NCBI GenBank assembly: GCA_902465755.1
Contig: CABQOK010000057.1
Location: 1 to 7,741 of the forward strand
Length of the DNA stretch: 7,741 bases
Origin: an uncultured Anaerococcus sp.
GTDB taxonomy: Bacteria; Bacillota; Clostridia; Tissierellales; Peptoniphilaceae
Direction of reading: 5' to 3'
In this document: piece after piece, positions 6,381 through 7,741 of the stretch
Position numbering within the stretch: the stretch's first letter is position 1
How the letters are laid out: every line of letters starts with the position of its first letter
The notes under the pieces: generated by a model
What the model was told of the DNA's origin: nothing
What the model saw: only the letters and a program-made list of their open reading frames with translations
The model's database searches: none
Translations under genes and position numbers: made by a program

Positions 6381-7741
6381 ATGGCAAAGTGGGAAATATT
6401 AAATATAGATCCTTGGCTTAAAGATTACGAAAATGACATTAATTTAAGGATGGAATCTTACGAAAGACAAAAAGAAAAACTTTTAGGAGATGGAAATAAA
6501 CTTACCGAATTTGCCAACGCACACAACTACTACGGCTTTCACAAAACAAAAACTGGCTGGATATACAGGGAGTGGGCTCCTAATGCAGATGGGCTCTACC
6601 TTATAGGTGACTTTAATGGATGGGACAGACACTCCCATCCTCTAAGAAAAGTGAATGACGAAGATTGGGAAATCGAGATAAAAGGAATTAGGACCCTCCC
6701 TCACAAATCAAGAATTAAGGTTTTGGTAGATGCAAATGGAGCCATAAGAGATAGGATTCCTTTGTACGCTACTAGAGTTGAAAGAAACGAAGATCTTGAC
6801 TATGCAGCCCTCATTCAAAATCCTAGGAAGAAGTTCAAATGGGAAGATGATGACTTCGAGATCCAAAAAGATGATTTGTTGATATATGAAGCCCATATAG
6901 GAATGGCTGGAGAAGAGGGCAAGGTTTCTTCCTACAAGGAATTTGAGAAAAATGTCCTACCAAGAATAAAAAAGGATGGATACAATACAATCCAACTTAT
7001 GGCTATAGCAGAACATCCTTATTATGGGTCTTTTGGCTATCAAGTATCGAATTTCTTTGCACCAAGCTCTTGGTATGGAGAAAATGATGAATTAAAATCA
7101 CTAGTAAACGCCTGCCACAAGGAAGGCATCAATGTGATAATGGACTTAGTTCACTCCCACTCTGTGAAAAACACGGCAGAAGGCATCAATGAATTTGATG
7201 GAACAAGCTTCCAGTTTTTCCATGATGGAGATGAAGGAGATCATCCTGATTGGGATTCCAAGTTATTCGATTACAAAAAACCAGGAGTATGCCATTTTCT
7301 TCTATCAAATATAAAATACTGGCTAGAAGAATATCACTTTGATGGATTTAGGTTCGATGGAGTAACTTCTATGATCTATAAAGACCACGGAAGAGGGGAA
7401 GCCTTCGACTCATACTCTAAATACTTCTCCATGAACACAGACATAGAAGCCATAAACTACTTGCAGCTTGCTAACGAGCTTATAAGAGAAATCAAAAATG
7501 ATGCTATAACAATAGCAGAAGATATGAGTGGAATGCCAGGAATGTGCCTTCCTATAGAATATGGCGGAATAGGCTTTGACTATAGGCTCGCTATGGGTAT
7601 GCCGGATTTCTGGGAGAAGTCCCTAGAAAAACGAGATGAAGATTGGGATTTATCCAAGATGTGGTATGAACTATCAACCCACAGACCAGAAGAAAAGAGA
7701 GTCTCCTACGTGGAAAGTCATGACCAGGCTCTTGTAGGATC
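6381..7741 (+). CDS. glgB: 1,4-alpha-glucan branching enzyme, GH13_8 (eukaryote-like), 3'-partial
   Basis: Cytoplasmic enzyme that cuts alpha-1,4-glucan chains and rejoins them as alpha-1,6 branches in glycogen-like polymer. The frame runs from ATG at 6381 to the window end without a stop: 453 codons, about two-thirds of the usual 650-700. The start is set by TAAGGAG (6368-6374) 6 nt upstream; an ATG at 6376 is out of frame. The N-terminus has IDPWLKDYE (9-17), then a CBM48-like module with REWAPNADGLYLIGDFNGWD (63-82). The GH13 barrel starts near YEAHIGM (169-175). GH13 regions: MDLVHSH (254-260), FDGFRFDGVTSM (320-331; nucleophile Asp326), IAEDMSGMPG (378-387; acid/base Glu380), ESHDQALVG (445-453; third acid Asp448). 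These are GH13_8 signatures as in human GBE1 and plant SBE, not those of classical bacterial GlgB (GH13_9). It lies 28 nt after the EF-G-like gene with no terminator between, so the two are probably cotranscribed. Confidence 0.95.
   Translation, partial: MAKWEILNIDPWLKDYENDINLRMESYERQKEKLLGDGNKLTEFANAHNYYGFHKTKTGWIYREWAPNADGLYLIGDFNGWDRHSHPLRKVNDEDWEIEIKGIRTLPHKSRIKVLVDANGAIRDRIPLYATRVERNEDLDYAALIQNPRKKFKWEDDDFEIQKDDLLIYEAHIGMAGEEGKVSSYKEFEKNVLPRIKKDGYNTIQLMAIAEHPYYGSFGYQVSNFFAPSSWYGENDELKSLVNACHKEGINVIMDLVHSHSVKNTAEGINEFDGTSFQFFHDGDEGDHPDWDSKLFDYKKPGVCHFLLSNIKYWLEEYHFDGFRFDGVTSMIYKDHGRGEAFDSYSKYFSMNTDIEAINYLQLANELIREIKNDAITIAEDMSGMPGMCLPIEYGGIGFDYRLAMGMPDFWEKSLEKRDEDWDLSKMWYELSTHRPEEKRVSYVESHDQALVG

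Overview
The window looks like chromosomal DNA of a low-G+C, Gram-positive anaerobe of the Bacillota. The signs are AT-rich codons (many AGA, ATA and CTA), strong AGGAG ribosome binding sites, and a mannose-family PTS operon that ends in a DUF956 (manO) gene. Gene content and codon style suggest a Peptoniphilaceae/Anaerococcus-like member of the Tissierellia or Clostridia. That placement is an inference from memory of these families, not a search result. All genes are on the + strand. There is no tRNA, rRNA, CRISPR array, insertion sequence or phage gene, and no gene-free stretch over about 160 bases.

Region 1 (1-953) is the 3' part of a Gfo/Idh/MocA-type NAD(P)-dependent oxidoreductase whose first residues lie outside the window. 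Region 2 (about 979-4175) is a complete mannose/glucose-type PTS transcription unit: an extended -10 promoter, manX (fused IIA-IIB), manY (IIC), manZ (IID), manO (DUF956) and a textbook intrinsic terminator. The genes are 11 or 12 nt apart, or overlap by 1 nt. Together they encode a permease that imports and phosphorylates hexoses at the membrane, using phosphate passed from EI/HPr.

Region 3 (4176-4303) is a 128-bp regulatory intergene. A likely sigma-A promoter is bracketed by a perfect 16-bp inverted repeat whose arms are about 98 bp apart centre to centre. The left arm reads as a near-cre (CcpA) sequence, and the right arm runs into the Shine-Dalgarno of the next gene. Region 4 (4304-7741) is a probable two-gene transcript: an EF-G paralogue of the EF-G-2 type, lacking the usual catalytic His, followed 28 nt later by a branching enzyme of the eukaryote-like GH13_8 subfamily, cut by the window end.

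Most of the window is ordinary sugar metabolism and I see no clearly new system. The parts that merit a second look are the inverted-repeat control region, the odd pairing of a divergent translation GTPase with a glycogen branching enzyme, and the extended extracellular loop of the IID subunit.
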